From Linnemannia hyalina (lineage: Eukaryota; Mortierellomycota; Mortierellomycetes; Mortierellales; Mortierellaceae): DNA of 64,000 nucleotides. Of this stretch, positions 22,080 to 33,650 are shown piece by piece (positions within the stretch are counted from its first letter, which is position 1; the number at the start of each line of letters is the position of its first letter). Position numbers and translations under genes: made by a program. The stretch spans positions 1,860,001 to 1,924,000 of the forward strand of contig JAHRHY010000010.1 of assembly GCA_019671135.1 (NCBI GenBank). Reading direction: 5' to 3'. The notes under the pieces were generated by a model that had not been told where the DNA came from, searched no databases, and was given only the letters and a program-made list of their open reading frames with translations.

Positions 22080-23282
22080 TTATCTTTCATTCAAACAATA
22101 GAAGTGAGCAAACCTTCAAACACCTCGTTGGTCAACTCAACTCTCTTCAACGTAAGCATATCCTTCACAGCCTCAAAAACCTTCGTCCTCTGGCAATCAC
22201 TAACTGCCCACAGATAAAGAAGAGGTTTGGCACGATCCCATAAATCTCAAGACGTCTGGTGTTGCTCGCTGAGACTCAAGTTTCGAATGGATCGCAGGCG
22301 CGGACAGTGGTCTCGGAGGTTCTTACTGAACAGGAGGTCATCCTCGCTAAACAGTCCATGGACCACCAAAGGTTTCCAGGGCTGGAAAGGCGCGCACCAG
22401 AATGTGTACAGGGCCAGAATCCCGCGGGTACATAGAGTTCGCACGGAAAGTCTTGTTCTTTGAGAGTAGAAGGCGTCGTACTGGGATCAACGCTGTCACA
22501 TTTGCCGCCTCGTGTTTCGTTGTTCATACTGTTGCAAAAAGATGTGGTGGCTAGGCAGTGGCGGCGATGCCATAGGTTAGCAGTCAGTAGACATAGTATT
22601 AGTAGTGCGCCGAGCCCTCTTGTCTCTTTGTCCTTTTACACATCACTTCTTGTACGACAAGAGTTTCGCTGGCGCGCTGCAGGTAACAACCCCCTCTTTG
22701 ATAATATGAATAGAAGGTTCTTTTACACATCACTTCTTGGACGAGAGCAGTATTGACAAGAGTTTCGCTGGCGCGCTGCAGTGTATCGTTTCGTGTGACT
22801 CTTTAGGAACCTGTTATCACTATCTCCGACTATCAACCCCCCCCCCCCCTCAGCCTACAACCCCTCCCCCCCCCCCCCCCCCCGTACCAATTGAGGACTT
22901 AACAGCGGTCCTACAACTCTGGCCTTCGACCCTCTCCCCTGAGTAACAATACGTGGCCCATCCAGTAACGTAGCACCTCCCTCCGGATCGAGCTCCTAAA
23001 GATAATCAGCATCGTCTCCAAGATCTGGCAGAGAAACATCGAACGTGAGGGATACTCTTGATGGCGATGTGTAAAAAGGATATCCTGGTAGTAGTTGTCG
23101 GCTGCTAGTTCCCCGGTGTAGACTTTTATGACTGGTTCGGCGTAGACTTCCCAAAGGAGTTGGGGGAGTGTGCCGTGGAAGAGACTGTTGACGGCGATAG
23201 CGGAGGGGATGCCATGGGTTTGAAGACCACGACTAGTCCGTAGAGGGGTCGTTCCTCGAACTGGTTTGGAATGAGTCCGCAT
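22080..23282 (-). pseudogene. Decayed F-box/LRR-like gene
   Basis: Three collinear minus-strand pieces match the intact paralogs. The F-box core is near 23230-23130 (PSAIAVNSLFHGTLPQLLWE). A middle LRR piece lies at 22400-22262 (KPLVVHGLFSEDDLLFSKNL then RDHCPRLRSIRN). The C-terminal tail is at about 22210-22080 (KVFEAVKDMLTLKRVELTNE). The pieces lie in different frames, and the sequence between them is far shorter than in the 533-residue gene. Long C-tracts (22837-22849, 22866-22883) lie inside a deleted part. The gene is clearly dead. Confidence 0.8.
22837..22883 (+). repeat. Two poly-C tracts (C13 and C18)
   Basis: Runs of 13 and 18 cytosines are separated by tcagcctacaacccct. The G-rich complement could form a quadruplex. 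Run lengths in such tracts are error-prone in assemblies. Confidence 0.85.
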
Positions 23283-24017
23283 TACGGAGGGATGAAAAAC
23301 GAGAAAAAAAACAATGCCTTGTCCACGATCCCATCAGCCACACGACGACAAAGTAGCAAAAAGAATTTGGCGAAGGCGTAAGAGGACGGCGCTGTTTCCA
23401 TCAGTTCATTCCTCTCTCGGCTCTTCACATCCTTCTCTCATCACCCTCACTTTTCATTAACTTCACTGGTTCCATTCACCGGCTTAATTTTTTCATCACT
23501 TGTGCCACAACATCACACAACTCAACTCAACTCGACAAAACAAAAAAGGCGCCGCCGCCACGTTCAGACCAAGTGTGTCTCGCAAGAAAGGAGGACCTCC
23601 ATCTTTGAGGAGACGTGAACACAGCCATTACCATCGAATAATTGCTAACCTGTTGACTCCAATCATCCTGTCTTTGTAATAGCTCCGTCCTCAGATCACC
23701 CTTACACATCACCAGCATTCGACAGTACAAGGACATCTTTGAGTCTTCCTGGTAAGACCTTGTACTTTTTCCACCAACAATTGAACCTCACTCTCAGATC
23801 GTTTCTGTGAACAACGCCTTAATATTACGCCCTTTAGGTTTCTCGTATTGCACCTTAGTTTCAATCTACTCTCCAAGTCCAAGCATTTCAAGCGAACCAA
23901 GTAACCAGTTCAAGGTAACGCCCAATGTTGCTATCTTTTCATGCTAAATAATTGACTGATGATTATAATGGCTAATAGCGAATACTTCCTCTTTACTATC
24001 TGCCCATAGATCCAACG
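23283..24017. other. Region 5' of the NACHT-WD40 gene
   Basis: This is likely 5' flank and possibly extra 5' exons of the NLR-like gene. Several acceptor-like words occur (ctttag 23838, caccttag 23856, cccatag 24009) and a donor-like aag|gtaacg near 23914, but I could not build a supported exon chain. The frame shown for the gene starts at the ATG at 24018. Confidence 0.4.
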
Positions 24018-27000
24018 ATGCCTTTTTCGTCACTCCGAGACAACCCTTTATTTCAGTCTAACCTGGTCATCCCCGGTGCTTCTACTGACCAAGGATTGAA
24101 TCACGATGGGGAACGGATCTTTTCTCAATTGGTCCGCGGTGCAAAAATCGGAAGAGTTGAGGTAGGGGACTCATCCAAGCCATCAGTCAAAAGACGAACG
24201 CACAACGTCGTCCACTTTTCGGCCGCCAATACCGCATGCCTCTTCCCAATCTCTCACCACGGCCATTATTCTTTCTTCTATCCAGGTTCAGGAACTTCCA
24301 ACAGTCGAGGATGCCTTGCATACCTTGAGGGTGCAGAGGAGAGAAGAGTACAAGCAGGCTGTGTACATCGACCCTTTGGCCAAGCTAAGTATTACGGCAT
24401 CGGACGACATGGACCTGTTTCTTCTGATGGACAAGGTCAACGAGTTCCTGGCAGGCGATGGGCAAGTGATGTTGATCCTCGGTGATTCTGGAGCAGGAAA
24501 ATCGACATTCAACCGCCATTTGGAGTACGAACTCTGGCAGAAGTACAAACCCGGCGGTCGCATCCCATTGTTCATCAACTTGCCTGAACTCGACCGGCCA
24601 GACAAGAATCTGATCAGAAAACAGCTGCGATCATTTGAGTTTTCGGATGAGCAAATCCAGAACTTGAGACACCACCACCAGCTTTTGTTGATCTGCGATG
24701 GCTACGATGAGTGCCAGTTCCTGAGCAACTTGCATACCACCAACGAACTAAATCGGTCTGGACAACAGGACATCAAGTTGATTATCACCTGCCGCACCCA
24801 GTATCTTGGCCCCGACTACCGGGACCGCTTTGTGCCTAGCGTAGCTGGTGAGTATCATCGTCCTGCCAACGGCCGCTTCCATGAGGCTGTCATTGCGCCT
24901 TTCACCAAGAACCAAATCAAGACGTATGTCGAGAAGTACACCCCTTTCGAGCCGCAGAGCTGGGTCGCCAAGGATTACATGGACAGGCTGGAGACCATCC
25001 CCAACCTGATGGACCTGGTCAAGAACCCATTCCTGTTGACGCTGGCACTGGAGGCTCTCCCCGAGGTTGTCGAAGGAAGCCTCGATCTGTCTAGGTTCCG
25101 AGTTACTCGAGTGCAGCTTTATGACATCTTTGTCGACCACTGGCTTAGAGTGAACAAGCGACGTTTGCACGAACAGAGGCTGGACAAATCAGAACGTGAG
25201 ACACTCTATGAATTACAGGAGGACGGGTTCGAGAAATATGCGATCAAGTTTCAAAGGGAACTTGCGGTAGAGATCTTCAAGAGACAAGGAGGGCGACCTG
25301 TTGTTGATTACGTCCACAAGCGTGACAACACTTCATGGAAGGCACCCTTTTTCGGCCCTGGAGTTGAAATTACGCTTCTTCGCAAAGCTAGCCTGTTGAA
25401 TCGAGCCGGTACCAAATACCGTTTTATCCACCGATCAGTTCTCGAGTACTTTTTTTCTTGCGCCGTCTACGACCCCGCTGACAACGATGAAGCCGACACC
25501 GACACTGACGCTACCCCACTATCAATTGGCAACCAACCGCTGTCTCAGAGGAGTCTTGCTAATGAGCCGTCAATTATCCAGTTTCTAGCTGAGTGAGTTC
25601 AAACCCACTCCGTTTTCAAACAGACTCTTCTCGCTCTTCTTGAGCTGTCCAAGTTGGATCCTCAGGCCAGCCAGGCCGCAGCGAACGCCATCTCGATCCT
25701 AGTCAGAGCTGGCGTACAATTCAACGGAGAAAACCTTCGAGGTATCCGCATTCCGGGAGCTGATCTAACAGGAGGACAGTTCGACTCGGCGCAGCTATGT
25801 GCGTCCGACTTGACAGGCGTCAACCTCACCAAAGCTTGGATTCGTCAGGCGCATTTCAACGCGGCGCAAATGGACGGGGTGGAGTTTGGAGAATTGCCAT
25901 ATTTGAAGGAGCGATTGCCGATCGACTCGTGTGCTTTCTCGCCAGATGGAAAACTGCTCGCGTTCTGTGGCGATAACCATTCCGCCCCAGGACGGGATAA
26001 GATTAGCGTCTATGATACCGAGACCTGGAAAAGGATACATTCACTCCAAGGTCACGATTCTAAGATTATAGGCGTTGCCTTTTCACCTTGCAGCCGGTAC
26101 CTTGTTTCAGGAAGCTGGGACGGGAGACTTGTACTGTGGAACTGTGAGACCGGTGTAGTGAACAGGATTATGGAGGGACACTCTGCAGGGACCTCGGCTG
26201 TAGCGTTCTCCCCTTGTGGAAAGCAGGTCGCGTCAGTCAGCTTGGACAAGTCGTTGAGGCTCTGCGATATCAATACTGGCGCTTGTACGTTTATCTTGCC
26301 TGGACTCCCCAGAAAGGTTGACAGCCTTGCCTATTCGCCGAACGGGTCTAATCTTGCATTTTGCGGAGAGGATGGACGAATTCAACTATATGGCGTGCGA
26401 GCGAAGCCTTCTTTGCTGGCTGTGGGGAAAGGGAGAATGATGAGAGTTTTATGTTTGGCGTTCTCCCCAGATGGAAGACGGATCGTAACCGGTGGAAGCT
26501 TAGGCAAGGTGTATGTTTCTGATGCCGCTACATTAGAGCCAAGGTCCAGCTGGATGAGCCACATTGGAAACGTTACAGGAGTCTCCTTTTCGCCTGACGG
26601 TCAGCTGATCGTTTCATGCGGCGGAGACAGTTTAGTCAAGCTATGGGATTCCAATACTGGCGCACTTATCTCCGTCTTTACGGGCCATACGAAACCAGTG
26701 ACCAGCGTCGAGTTTTCGCCAGATGGTTCTAACATCGCGTCCTCGAGCCATGACCATACTGTTCGGCTTTGGGAGGTAAACCCGATCGGTCTCAGTTCCC
26801 AATCCAGCGACTCTTCCGATCCGCGGACAGGTCTGGCCTACTCTCCCGACGGGCGGTTCCTCATTACTGGCAGCTTTGTTGGTGGGGTGCAGCAGTACAA
26901 CTCGGAGACCGGCGACGTCGCCCTTGTGATTCCCGTTCGAACTAGAGGTTCCGAATGTGTCGCCTACTCTCCGGATGGTCTTCGATTCATCTCAGGTAGC

Positions 27001-27828
27001 CGAGGCGGCGATTTGACAGCGTGGGATACTCAGACTGGCAAGGCTGCATTCACGATGTGTGGTCACGCTAGAAGGGTGATTTGCGTGGCTTTCTCGCCGT
27101 GTGGTCAACAGATCGCTTCTGGAGGTTATGACAAGACGGTGCGGCTCTGGGATGCCCGCTCGGGACTACTGTTACGTGTGTTTTCGGATCACATCGGTGA
27201 GATTCTCAGCATTGCATTCTCCAGGGATGGTCTTAAGGTGGCGTCTGGTAGTTGGGGCGGAGATATCAGAGTCTGGGATGTAGAAAGCGGTGAAAGCACA
27301 GCGCGCTGGCCAAGTTCGTATTCTACGCCATGGTCCATCGCTTATTTACCAGGAGGATCTCAACTGGCTTTTGTTTGCAATGGAAGCATCAATATCAGGA
27401 ACGGTTAAGACAGGACGTATCGAACGTTGTTGCGCATGGATTCCGCGATCAAGCACTTTGCGATTTCCTCCTGTGGCCAGTGGATCATTGTTGCATGCGA
27501 CAACAAAGTTTACCCTTTGGTTCTTAAATCACCGGGAGGAAACGAACGGTCATATAGGGGATGTACTAATGTCATCGATGACTTCATTGCAGACATTACT
27601 GGTCTTGTCTGGAGACCCGACGCGCTGGAGTTTGCGACTTCCTGCAAAGATGGATCTGTTCGTGTTTGGAAGTTGGTCCAAGACGAAGAAACGGGCAGGG
27701 TAGCGGTCAAGATGATCTGGAGCGCTGGATGTATTGGGCTTACGGTTTCGGATGCCGATTTTGCCGGTGCCGTTGGTCTTAGCGCAATCAATCGCAAGCT
27801 GGTCGAGCAACGCGGCGCCATTGTCTAG
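24018..27828 (+). pseudogene. NACHT / pentapeptide / WD40 NLR-like gene with two in-frame stops
   Basis: Exon 24018-24161 joins 24286-27828 (intron gtaggg...tccag) into one frame of 1228 codons, with no frameshift but stops at 25594-25596 (TGA, codon 485) and 27406-27408 (TAA, codon 1089). Domains in order: NACHT NTPase (P-loop GDSGAGKST 114-122; Walker B LLLICDGYDE about 182-191; IIRCRTQY-like sensor, seen as LIITCRTQYLG; FIHRSVLEYFF); pentapeptide-like repeats (NLRGIRIPGADLTGGQFDSA); then about 14 WD40 blades, i.e. two propellers, ending INRKLVEQRGAIV. The architecture is that of the large Mortierellaceae NLR-like family, thought to be STAND-type non-self or stress sensors. All conserved motifs persist across both stops, so inactivation is very recent or the stops are read through. 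The TGA sits where I expect Arg (LAE-R-VQ), consistent with CGA to TGA. Upstream exons may be missing. Confidence 0.85.
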
Positions 27829-28254
27829 ACACCCCCTACAGCTCTAGTTGTGGATAAAATAAAATCACCAGAAAATAACTACAGACCATTCAAACACTTG
27901 TCTTTTCATTCTACTCACTCTCTACGAAATGCTTTGACGAGATACGACGAGTATTGATTAGAACAACAGAAAAATGCGACGGTCCATCTGATATGGAAAA
28001 CGTTGTTCATGAAAATCTTCATTTTCCAACCTTCTTACTTGGCCCGAGCATTTATTCAAACCTCGCTCAACAAAGAGGCCGCCGCTTTCTCAACCCTCTC
28101 AATATTAACCTGCAACACCCCTCATCCTGGGCTTGTCCACGCCCACCGGAAAACCATCTCATCTCGCCCATATGCTCCCATGCCAACTCCATGTCACACA
28201 TTCGTAGGGACAAGAGAAAAAAAAAGAAACAGACGATTTTTTTTTCCTTCTTGT
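27829..28254. other. Intergenic region between NLR gene and F-box pseudogene
   Basis: The aaaataaaat word at 27856 may belong to the NLR polyadenylation region. No gene is seen. Confidence 0.45.
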
Positions 28255-29041
28255 AACGCCTCAATGCAGGTACCGATCGGACAAGACCCCAGGCAGGCTG
28301 ACTGGTCGTGCGCTCCCAGTCGACGTTGAGATACGGAGTCTTGAGCTTGGGGAGCATGAGGGACCCTGCAGATTTCGTATTCCCAATTCGCCCCCCATTC
28401 ATCCATCCATATGGGTGCCAATGGATACTTTGGAACTAGCCATTCCCTGTCCGAGGGCTCCTCCATGTCCTGAACCAAAAAATCGATTTTCGTCGCCAGA
28501 TCCAGTCCTTCCAGCGAGTTTCTGCTCCTGTTCAGGATCTGCCGCGCAGGTGCAGCGGGAACAGAACTCACCCCAACAGGGGAGTCGACATACATCAAGA
28601 TCCAGAGTTCCTGCAGGTTGACATACTCCTTGAACTTGAACATGGTCGGCTGTGGGAACACTAACGCCGCCGCCTCGTTCTGGAGGAGTTCAAGATATCG
28701 GATATGGTGACAGTTGTTGTTGAGGATATCACGAATCAGTCCACGGGGATCAGGAGAGAAGGCCACGGGCTTGTTGACGTGCGGGTCCTTGTAGGCGTGC
28801 GGGTCCTTGTAGAGACGGGGCTCGATGACGGCTTTGTTATATACGGCCCAAAGGTGTGGGGTGAGTACTGTATGAAAGGTGCGATTGACGAGCATGGCGG
28901 CGAGGAGGTTTTTCGGCTTGAAGACGTATTCCACAGGCTCGAGTCCATTGGTGGGACGGGATCATTTGCGTGGGGTGCAGATCTGAAGAACATCCCGACA
29001 CGGAAGACAATCTTTGACGATGCAAGAGGATTCGTTGTTAT
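28255..29041 (-). pseudogene. Truncated, frameshifted F-box/LRR-like gene
   Basis: The homology begins at 29041, where the expected ATG is ATA (then TTNPLASSKIVFRVGMFF, compare MDTNPLALPEIVLRIGLYI). The frame shifts near 28945 into VEYVFKPKNLLAAMLVNRTF and HTVLTPHLWAVYN. It shifts again near 28370 into LMLPKLKTPYLNVDWER and stops resembling the family at SVPALRRYKKEKK (about 28255). Roughly the last 270 codons are absent. Lost start, two frameshifts and a 3' truncation make it a pseudogene. Confidence 0.85.
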
Positions 29042-29293
29042 ATTTAATCAAAGAGGGGAGGAATGAATCTGTAAGGCAGTGTCAATGAGAAGGAGAAGAG
29101 GGAGAGCGACGTGAGAAGGAAAGAAGGAAGTAAGGAAACAAGAAGTGAACAGAGTTTGAGTTTGAATGTGCGTGCGGCGTGCGGAGTTATTGTTCTTGTC
29201 CACATTAGAAAGTCAGTCTGAGTACGCGCCATCAAAAGTGAAAGAAGAGTAAAAACAACACACGGGAATGGGCATTACTTGGAAAGAGCATAT

Positions 29294-30934
29294 CTATTGG
29301 GAACGTGTCTCGTAGTGCTCGTTGTTCAGGACAACGCGCTTCATCAGTGGCATTCCTTGCACAGCCGCAAACACCATAAACCGAAGGTGAGGGTGAACGA
29401 ACGCGCGCCCAGACCTGTCTAGCTGTGCCTTATCTTCATCCTTTGCCAAATACCGCCATGGCTTGGGCAGATACCCTCTCGACTCAAAGTGCGCCGCAGG
29501 GTCACCATCTGGGTTGTGGACATCATACCCATCCTCTGCACCATCGTCCGCCCCAAACTCATCCCCGCCCGCGTAGAAACCACGCATCTCCAGACTCTCC
29601 AGCCCCTTGCACGCCCATGGCACATGGTGGACTGCAAACAAATCCTTGACATCCTCCACTCTCCAGTTCTGAGATGAGGTGTAAAACGACACTCGCTTGA
29701 GCTTCTTGCATTGTCGAAGGATCGACGCCACATTCTCAAACGGCCTGTACTCGAATCCACAGAACCCCAGTTCCAACGTCTCGAGTCCGTTCCTGTGTTC
29801 CAGTAGCGCCATCATTACGTCGTCATCCAGTTCATCTTCATCCAGTCCCATTCTGAAGTCAACCAGGTTTCCAGGGGTCAAAGACTCAAAGATCGTGATG
29901 AGTGTGTCGTTGTCGAACGGGTGACTACCCTTTTCAGACCACCGATGGGGGATGTATTGGATGGATCTCAAGTTCGGGCAGAACCTGCGGAGTATCGGTC
30001 GCAGCTTCACAAAGTCAAGCATTACGTTTGGGTGGATAATAAGGGTCTCCAGTGCCGGGAACGCTCGCATCATGTCGTAGATGGGTTTGAGATCCGAGGA
30101 TTTCCAGTCGATGTCCAGGTGAAATGTCTTGAGTTTTGGAAGCAAGAGGGGTCTCTTTGGGACCAGCCCGCGTGCCTCTATTATCTCCTCTTCGCTCGCT
30201 GTCGCTAGGAATGATTTTTGCAGGGTGGATGTTGTTGTGTCCACGGTCCGGTTCATTTCCAGAGTGTTGTTTTCTGCCAGGTACAGCTCTTCCAGACTGT
30301 CAGCGAGCATGTCCAGGATGTGGTAAAGATGCAGGATTTTGATTGACCATGCCTCCAGCCTGAGAGACCGTAATTTCTGTAGTCCGATAACGCACAGGAG
30401 GTTCTTGGAAAAGTCGAGCTCTTGGGCCTGGGATGATTCGCAGCGGTGGTGGCCCAGTTCGACTTCGTCGGGATAGGTCCAGTCCAGTAAAATCAAGTCG
30501 GGGTTGGCCTCGATCAGCTGGACAGCCCAGCCAAGGTCAACATATTTCGAGAGCTTGAGCTCCCGGAGTTGGGTGCAGTTCTTGAACTGGAACAGGTCTG
30601 GTTGCTGAAAGAGGTGGCAAGGCTCTGAACGGTGCAAGAGTTCGAGGTACCGAATGTACTGACAGCTGTTGTTTAGTGTGACAAGTCTCGATATACACTT
30701 TGGTAGGAAGCCCTTTGGGTGGAAGCAGCATTCGTTGTAGACGGTCCAGAGGAGGGGCTTGAGTGTGCGGCGGAAGAGGCGGTTGATGGCGATGGCAGCG
30801 AGAAGGTCATTAGGCTGAAAGTCGCATGTAGTTGTTTTGTAGATGGTGCTGTCAGATGGGACGGGGAACCAGATCTGGATATAGAGCCCGATGCGGAGAA
30901 CAATCTCTGGAAGAGCGAGCGGGTTTGTGTCCAT
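29294..30934 (-). CDS. F-box/LRR-like protein, intronless
   Basis: This is one 546-residue frame from the ATG at 30934, beginning MDTNPLALPEIVLRIG. The F-box-like segment covers about residues 5-65 (QPNDLLAAIAINRLFRRTLK, then PLLWTVYNE). It is followed by LRR-like stretches (LRELKLSKYVD, LRSLRLEAWS, LLPKLKTFHLDIDW, FPALETLIIHP, CPNLRSIQYI, LETLELGFCGF). The tail VQGMPLMKRVVLNNEHYE matches the paralogs. An acidic insert (GADDGAEDGYDVHNPDGD) lies near the C-terminus. Expected role: substrate adaptor of an SCF ubiquitin ligase; substrate unknown. Same orientation as the other three members, which suggests tandem duplication. Confidence 0.9.
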   Translation of the reverse strand: MDTNPLALPEIVLRIGLYIQIWFPVPSDSTIYKTTTCDFQPNDLLAAIAINRLFRRTLKPLLWTVYNECCFHPKGFLPKCISRLVTLNNSCQYIRYLELLHRSEPCHLFQQPDLFQFKNCTQLRELKLSKYVDLGWAVQLIEANPDLILLDWTYPDEVELGHHRCESSQAQELDFSKNLLCVIGLQKLRSLRLEAWSIKILHLYHILDMLADSLEELYLAENNTLEMNRTVDTTTSTLQKSFLATASEEEIIEARGLVPKRPLLLPKLKTFHLDIDWKSSDLKPIYDMMRAFPALETLIIHPNVMLDFVKLRPILRRFCPNLRSIQYIPHRWSEKGSHPFDNDTLITIFESLTPGNLVDFRMGLDEDELDDDVMMALLEHRNGLETLELGFCGFEYRPFENVASILRQCKKLKRVSFYTSSQNWRVEDVKDLFAVHHVPWACKGLESLEMRGFYAGGDEFGADDGAEDGYDVHNPDGDPAAHFESRGYLPKPWRYLAKDEDKAQLDRSGRAFVHPHLRFMVFAAVQGMPLMKRVVLNNEHYETRSQ

Positions 30935-31178
30935 TGAGTCGAGTGGTTAGCTTGGAGTGTGGTGAAAGAAGGATGGAAGGATGAGAAGAGAAGAATGAGG
31001 TTGCGACTGGAACTGCCAGCAGAAGTGACGCGCATGTCAAGGCACGCCACTAAAATGGACAGTTAAGGGTCTCCCTCGTTTACCCACCACGAACAAAACA
31101 GATCCTCTTGTTCATGCATTCCATTCCATTCACAACCACAACTTACTTACCTACGCCCAGCATCGACTGACGGACACT

Positions 31179-32598
31179 ATGGAAGAAGAACTTCAAGGAC
31201 TACAACTGGATGGAAACACCATTCAGACTCAACAACATCAAGAACAAAGCTCGGAGGCGCCAGAAGGGACAGCAACAGCTCTCATCCCCTGGAAGTACTG
31301 CAACGTCTATGCCAACAACCGGAGCCCCGAGCGACTCTTTCTCTTCCAAGGCCAATCTAGTACGTATATCATTCCAAGGATGCATAAACACGCATATCAG
31401 GCTTGCGATAATGAATTGAAGAAATTAGGTCCATGATTTTTACTAACCATATTCTTGTAACGTCTCTTAGTCTTCATTCAACAACGCCTGGACGAGAAGG
31501 TCACCATTGATCAAAACACAGGCAATGTTGTTTGGGATGGAGTAAGTATACCACATCGATTTTTTTGATCCTTTATCACCGTCACTTTGTTTACTGCTTC
31601 GCGCCTTCAATCAGAAAAACAATATAAGAGGCCAATTAATTAACCCCATATGCTTCCCTTGTTTGCCTTCCAACCTAGGCATACCTGATGGCAAAGTTCC
31701 TCGAATCACACATCGGAAACCTGCAAGGAAAATCATGTCTAGAACTGGGCGCAGGAACAGGACTTGTCAGTATTGTCGCCTGGCTCCTGGGAGCCACACA
31801 GGTCTTGGCAACTGATCTTCCAGGCCCACATACGGAACATGTCCAGAAGAACACTGGAACCAATGCGAGGAGGATAGCTCAGGAGAGAGGACAGAAGATC
31901 GCGAAGCATGAGGAGGAGGAGGTTGTTGGTGGAGATGATGGAGGGGTGAGGGAGGATGTGAGGATCAAGCGGAGGCGGAATCGACAGGAACGGAACCGGA
32001 TAATTGAACTTGATAGTGACAACCTGTCTGTCGCTCCACTTGACTGGTATGTAAATCAACAGCAGTCAATTGTACGCTAGAAAGGAGCAATGAAGAGCAG
32101 TCGCAAGTATTCCGCTCACTCGCTTTCGCTTCGTCTCCCACTTCAATCCAGGAACACACCGGTGCTACCAGAGTCGGTAAAGTTCAAAGGCCCCTTCTCC
32201 TACATCCTCTGCTCCGAGATCCTCTACCTACCCAAGTTTCACCGCGCGCTCCTCAAGACGCTGACCAAATTCGCCGACGACCAGACGGTTGTACTACTGC
32301 TCTGGAAGCAGCGCGGCCTGGGCGAGGAGCGGTTTTTTGACATCGCGTGTAGGCTCTCCACCGGGTGGAAGATTCAATATGTAAGCACCTGTGGAATGCT
32401 CTTTTGTTGTTGTCATTGGTCGAGGCGAGATGTTTAGGTGTGATTCTTAATCTGACTTTCATACCCCTTTTTTGTGTCTAGTTGGAGAGGACGGTACTGG
32501 ACGCCGAGTTCCAGGACCAGCCCTATGGAGTCGCACAGATGACACGTATTCCAACAACCTCCGCTCCATCCTCCACTAGTCATCATAGCTTCGCATAG
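31179..32598 (+). CDS. METTL21-type protein-lysine methyltransferase (Methyltransf_16), 5 exons
   Basis: Exons 31179-31359, 31471-31541, 31679-32046, 32152-32380 and 32482-32598 give 321 residues in one frame. The SAM-binding motif I is [20 protein letters not shown], followed by VLATDLPG. Post-I VAPLDW and the catalytic-face motif [20 protein letters not shown] are typical of the METTL21/METTL18/EEF1A-lysine methyltransferase group. The W-x-G substrate-side start ([14 protein letters not shown]) is also typical. It should methylate lysine on a protein such as an elongation factor or chaperone in the cytosol; the substrate cannot be told. It has an unusual charged insert between motif I and post-I (about residues 128-190, with [13 protein letters not shown] and [11 protein letters not shown]). 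The start is the first ATG, in a Gln/Glu-rich leader. Confidence 0.92.
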
Positions 32599-33100
32599 AG
32601 AAAGACTTTACCAACAGTATTAAAAAAAACAGCTTCAATTACAGCAACATTTGACACAATTATCAGCACGGGGGCCGTCAGGGATGACAAAGAGGGTGAG
32701 GAGGGATGCAACGTTGATGGCTGCACCGCTAATGTCCTTGTGGTGGCGGCAGAGCCCAGTCCGGCACCCATTTTGATCTACTTTGACCCATTTTTTTAAG
32801 ATTTGCAAAACATCGAGACAGGCGACATTTATATAAATGATTGATTTTTGACATTTTTCTCTCTCTCTCTGCTCCAAATGGGGAAGAAAAGCTGGTGGAA
32901 TGGCGAAGTGAGAAGTAGAGGGTGTGCAGGGATGAGAGAGAAGCAAAGGGAATGAGAAGTGAAATGGGGATGGCCATTGACACACAAAATGGACCCATGA
33001 TACTCAGCATTTTCAGGCACAATGAAACCCCATCTTCAACAAAAGAAGCTTTACGTTGTACAAAGAGCAGATCTTCCGTCCTGGCACAACCACACGCCTC
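32599..33100. repeat. Diverged relative of 1380-1900 (and 39410-39930)
   Basis: Shared words include gtccttgtggtggcggcaga, acaaagagggt, aaaacatcgaga and gacatttttctc, in the same order and orientation. On the minus strand the 32770-32640 part keeps a frame LCRHHKDISGAAINVASL... ending CVKCCCN and a stop, broken in the other copies. No start or splice structure is supported. It is probably an old copy of a gene end that was later duplicated. Confidence 0.5.
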
Positions 33101-33650
33101 TGCACTGATGTTAATTTGGATTCCCGGCCCAGCATTGTATCTGTGCCTCTTAGAAGACATATGGCTTGGGACAAACAACAAACGGTGACTGTAGTTCATG
33201 CATCTATTCGCCATTATTTCACCATGCCTTTCAAGACCCGCTCTCTCTTTTCGTCTCCTGCTGTCAATAACCTTGTTATTGCCATTGATACTCTGAAAGG
33301 TGCGCAACACATAATAATGACTACCATGCCAGATGCTTTCTTCGACTCATGTCCCGTCTTTGCTGCCACTCTTCTGCTTTCTGCTACTGTCATTTCATTT
33401 GCCTGCGCTTTCTACCTGTCTTTATTAATATCGAATCGTCTCAAACCAGTGTCTCGCACATAACCCACGTGCTCATGTTTGACGCGTCTCGGTTTATTGG
33501 ACAGTGCTTATCTGATAATTCTTTAAGGCACCAATTCGGCCTTCGCCAGCGAGGCCTTGGAGACGTCCAAAAATGCTAGGTTCTCACCGTCGCTCTTGAC
33601 CCTTCTCTTCCCTTTCTCGTCGACCTTCACTCACTATCCGCTCCAGCATT
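33101..33650. other. Intergenic region
   Basis: No gene recognised. The minus-strand open frame across 33310-32729 is biased and has no family resemblance. Confidence 0.4.

Noticed and set aside
24748..25170. Minus-strand frame inside the NACHT domain
   Set aside because: It mirrors the plus-strand codons and lacks its own features.
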